NCBI GenBank assembly: GCA_035318925.1
Contig: DATHDS010000033.1
Coordinates: 1 to 5,403, forward strand
DNA length: 5,403 nucleotides
Direction of reading: 5' to 3'
Source of the DNA: VAXT01 sp035318925
Lineage (GTDB): Bacteria; Actinomycetota; Thermoleophilia; Gaiellales; Gaiellaceae
Shown: piece by piece, positions 4,933 through 5,403 of the stretch
Layout: every line of letters begins with the position of its first letter
Position numbering within the stretch: the first letter of the stretch is position 1
The notes under the pieces: generated by a model
Seen by the model: only the letters and a program-made list of their open reading frames with translations
Told to the model about the DNA's origin: nothing
The model's database searches: none
Program-made: the position numbers and the translations under genes

Positions 4933-5403
4933 ATGGGCCTGCGCGTTTGCCTGGTCACGCCCTTCGCCTGGTCGCGGCCCCACGACGTCAACGAGCACGT
5001 GGCGGGAATCGCCACGGAGCTGCGTTCTCTCGGGCACTCCGTCACCGTCCTTGCACCGTCGACGCGCGCGGCCGACCTGATCGCTGGTCGGCGCGCGCTG
5101 CTCGACGGCGCGGCCGACGAGGTGATCGCGCTCGGACCGGCCGTGCCGGTTTCGCGCCGCAGCCGGATCGGCGTGCCCGTCGGCGTGCGGGCGAACCTCT
5201 CGCTCGCGCTGACCCGTGGCGGCTACGACGTCGTGCACGGCTTCGAGCCGGGCCTGCCGAGCCTCTCGTACCTCGCCCTCCGCAACGCCTACTCGCTCGG
5301 CGTCGCGACGTTCCTCTCGCACGAACGGCTCGGGTATCCGCCGGGTCGCGCTCAGCGCGGACGGCTCCTGTCCCGCATCGACGCGCTGCTCGCCACCTCG
5401 GCG
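4933..5403 (+). CDS. GT4-family (GT-B) glycosyltransferase, PimA-like, N-terminal part (runs off the window)
   Basis: 157 codons remain open to the window edge, covering the N-terminal acceptor-binding Rossmann half of a GT-B enzyme. The layout parallels mycobacterial PimA: first strand RVCLVTPF (4-11), EHVAGIATELRSLGHSVTVLAP (21-42), YDVVHGFEPGLPSLSYLAL (98-116) matching the HxxEPxxPSLSxLAL pattern, and an ATF strand at 125-127. Position after ino1 and the PIP-synthase-like gene supports an inositol-lipid or GDP-sugar-dependent mannosyl transfer role. However, the Gly-Gly loop of PimA is replaced by H17-D18, and the catalytic His after ATF in PimA (recalled as H118) aligns with L128. Donor and reaction are therefore uncertain, and another GT4 function is possible. 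The donor-binding C-terminal half is outside the window. Confidence 0.88.
   Translation, partial: MGLRVCLVTPFAWSRPHDVNEHVAGIATELRSLGHSVTVLAPSTRAADLIAGRRALLDGAADEVIALGPAVPVSRRSRIGVPVGVRANLSLALTRGGYDVVHGFEPGLPSLSYLALRNAYSLGVATFLSHERLGYPPGRAQRGRLLSRIDALLATSA

Noticed and set aside
3364..5322. 652-codon open frame on the minus strand antisense to ino1 and the glycosyltransferase
   Set aside because: The product is a low-complexity Arg/Val/Asp/Glu-rich sequence typical of the antisense frame in GC-rich coding DNA. The plus strand there encodes unmistakable Ino1 motifs.

Overview
The DNA is GC-rich, with strong G/C bias at third codon positions. It carries an Ino1 of the mycobacterial type, a phosphatidylinositol-phosphate synthase-like enzyme, a PimA-like glycosyltransferase and apparent leaderless promoters (TANNNT 6-7 nt before a start codon). 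Together these point to an actinobacterium. A deep lineage such as Thermoleophilia is my guess, not something the sequence proves.

Layout. Bases 9-998 (+) encode MoaA, the radical-SAM enzyme of molybdenum cofactor synthesis, ending in the family's Gly-Gly tail. Its stop codon interlocks with the stop of a convergent class I SAM-dependent methyltransferase (995 to about 1822, -). A 26-bp divergent spacer (1823-1848) with two overlapping -10-like hexamers separates that gene from the main plus-strand cluster. The cluster consists of a PAP2-family integral membrane phosphatase/transferase (1849-2601), a 164-bp imperfect palindrome that fills the whole gap (2600-2763), a CDP-alcohol phosphatidyltransferase of the PIP-synthase type (2770-3396), an unusual fusion of two ribbon-helix-helix domains to myo-inositol-1-phosphate synthase (3430-4902), and the N-terminal 157 codons of a GT4 glycosyltransferase resembling PimA (4933 to the window end).

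How the cluster could work together (inference from families plus order): Ino1 makes inositol-1-phosphate from glucose-6-phosphate. The CDP-alcohol phosphatidyltransferase joins it to CDP-diacylglycerol to give phosphatidylinositol phosphate. The PAP2 protein is a candidate for removing the phosphate to give phosphatidylinositol. The GT4 enzyme may glycosylate the product or a related acceptor.

Most unusual point: Ino1 carries its own putative DNA-binding module, and the DNA just upstream holds three palindromes with the core TGCTAGCA. Two are perfect CTGCTAGCAG copies with centres 18 bp apart, beside a -10-like motif and the start codon. This suggests an autoregulating enzyme-repressor for inositol lipid synthesis. 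A second start with a Shine-Dalgarno-like sequence at 3754 could also yield the enzyme without the DNA-binding part. The second main oddity is the co-centred 164-bp palindrome between the PAP2 and PIP-synthase genes.
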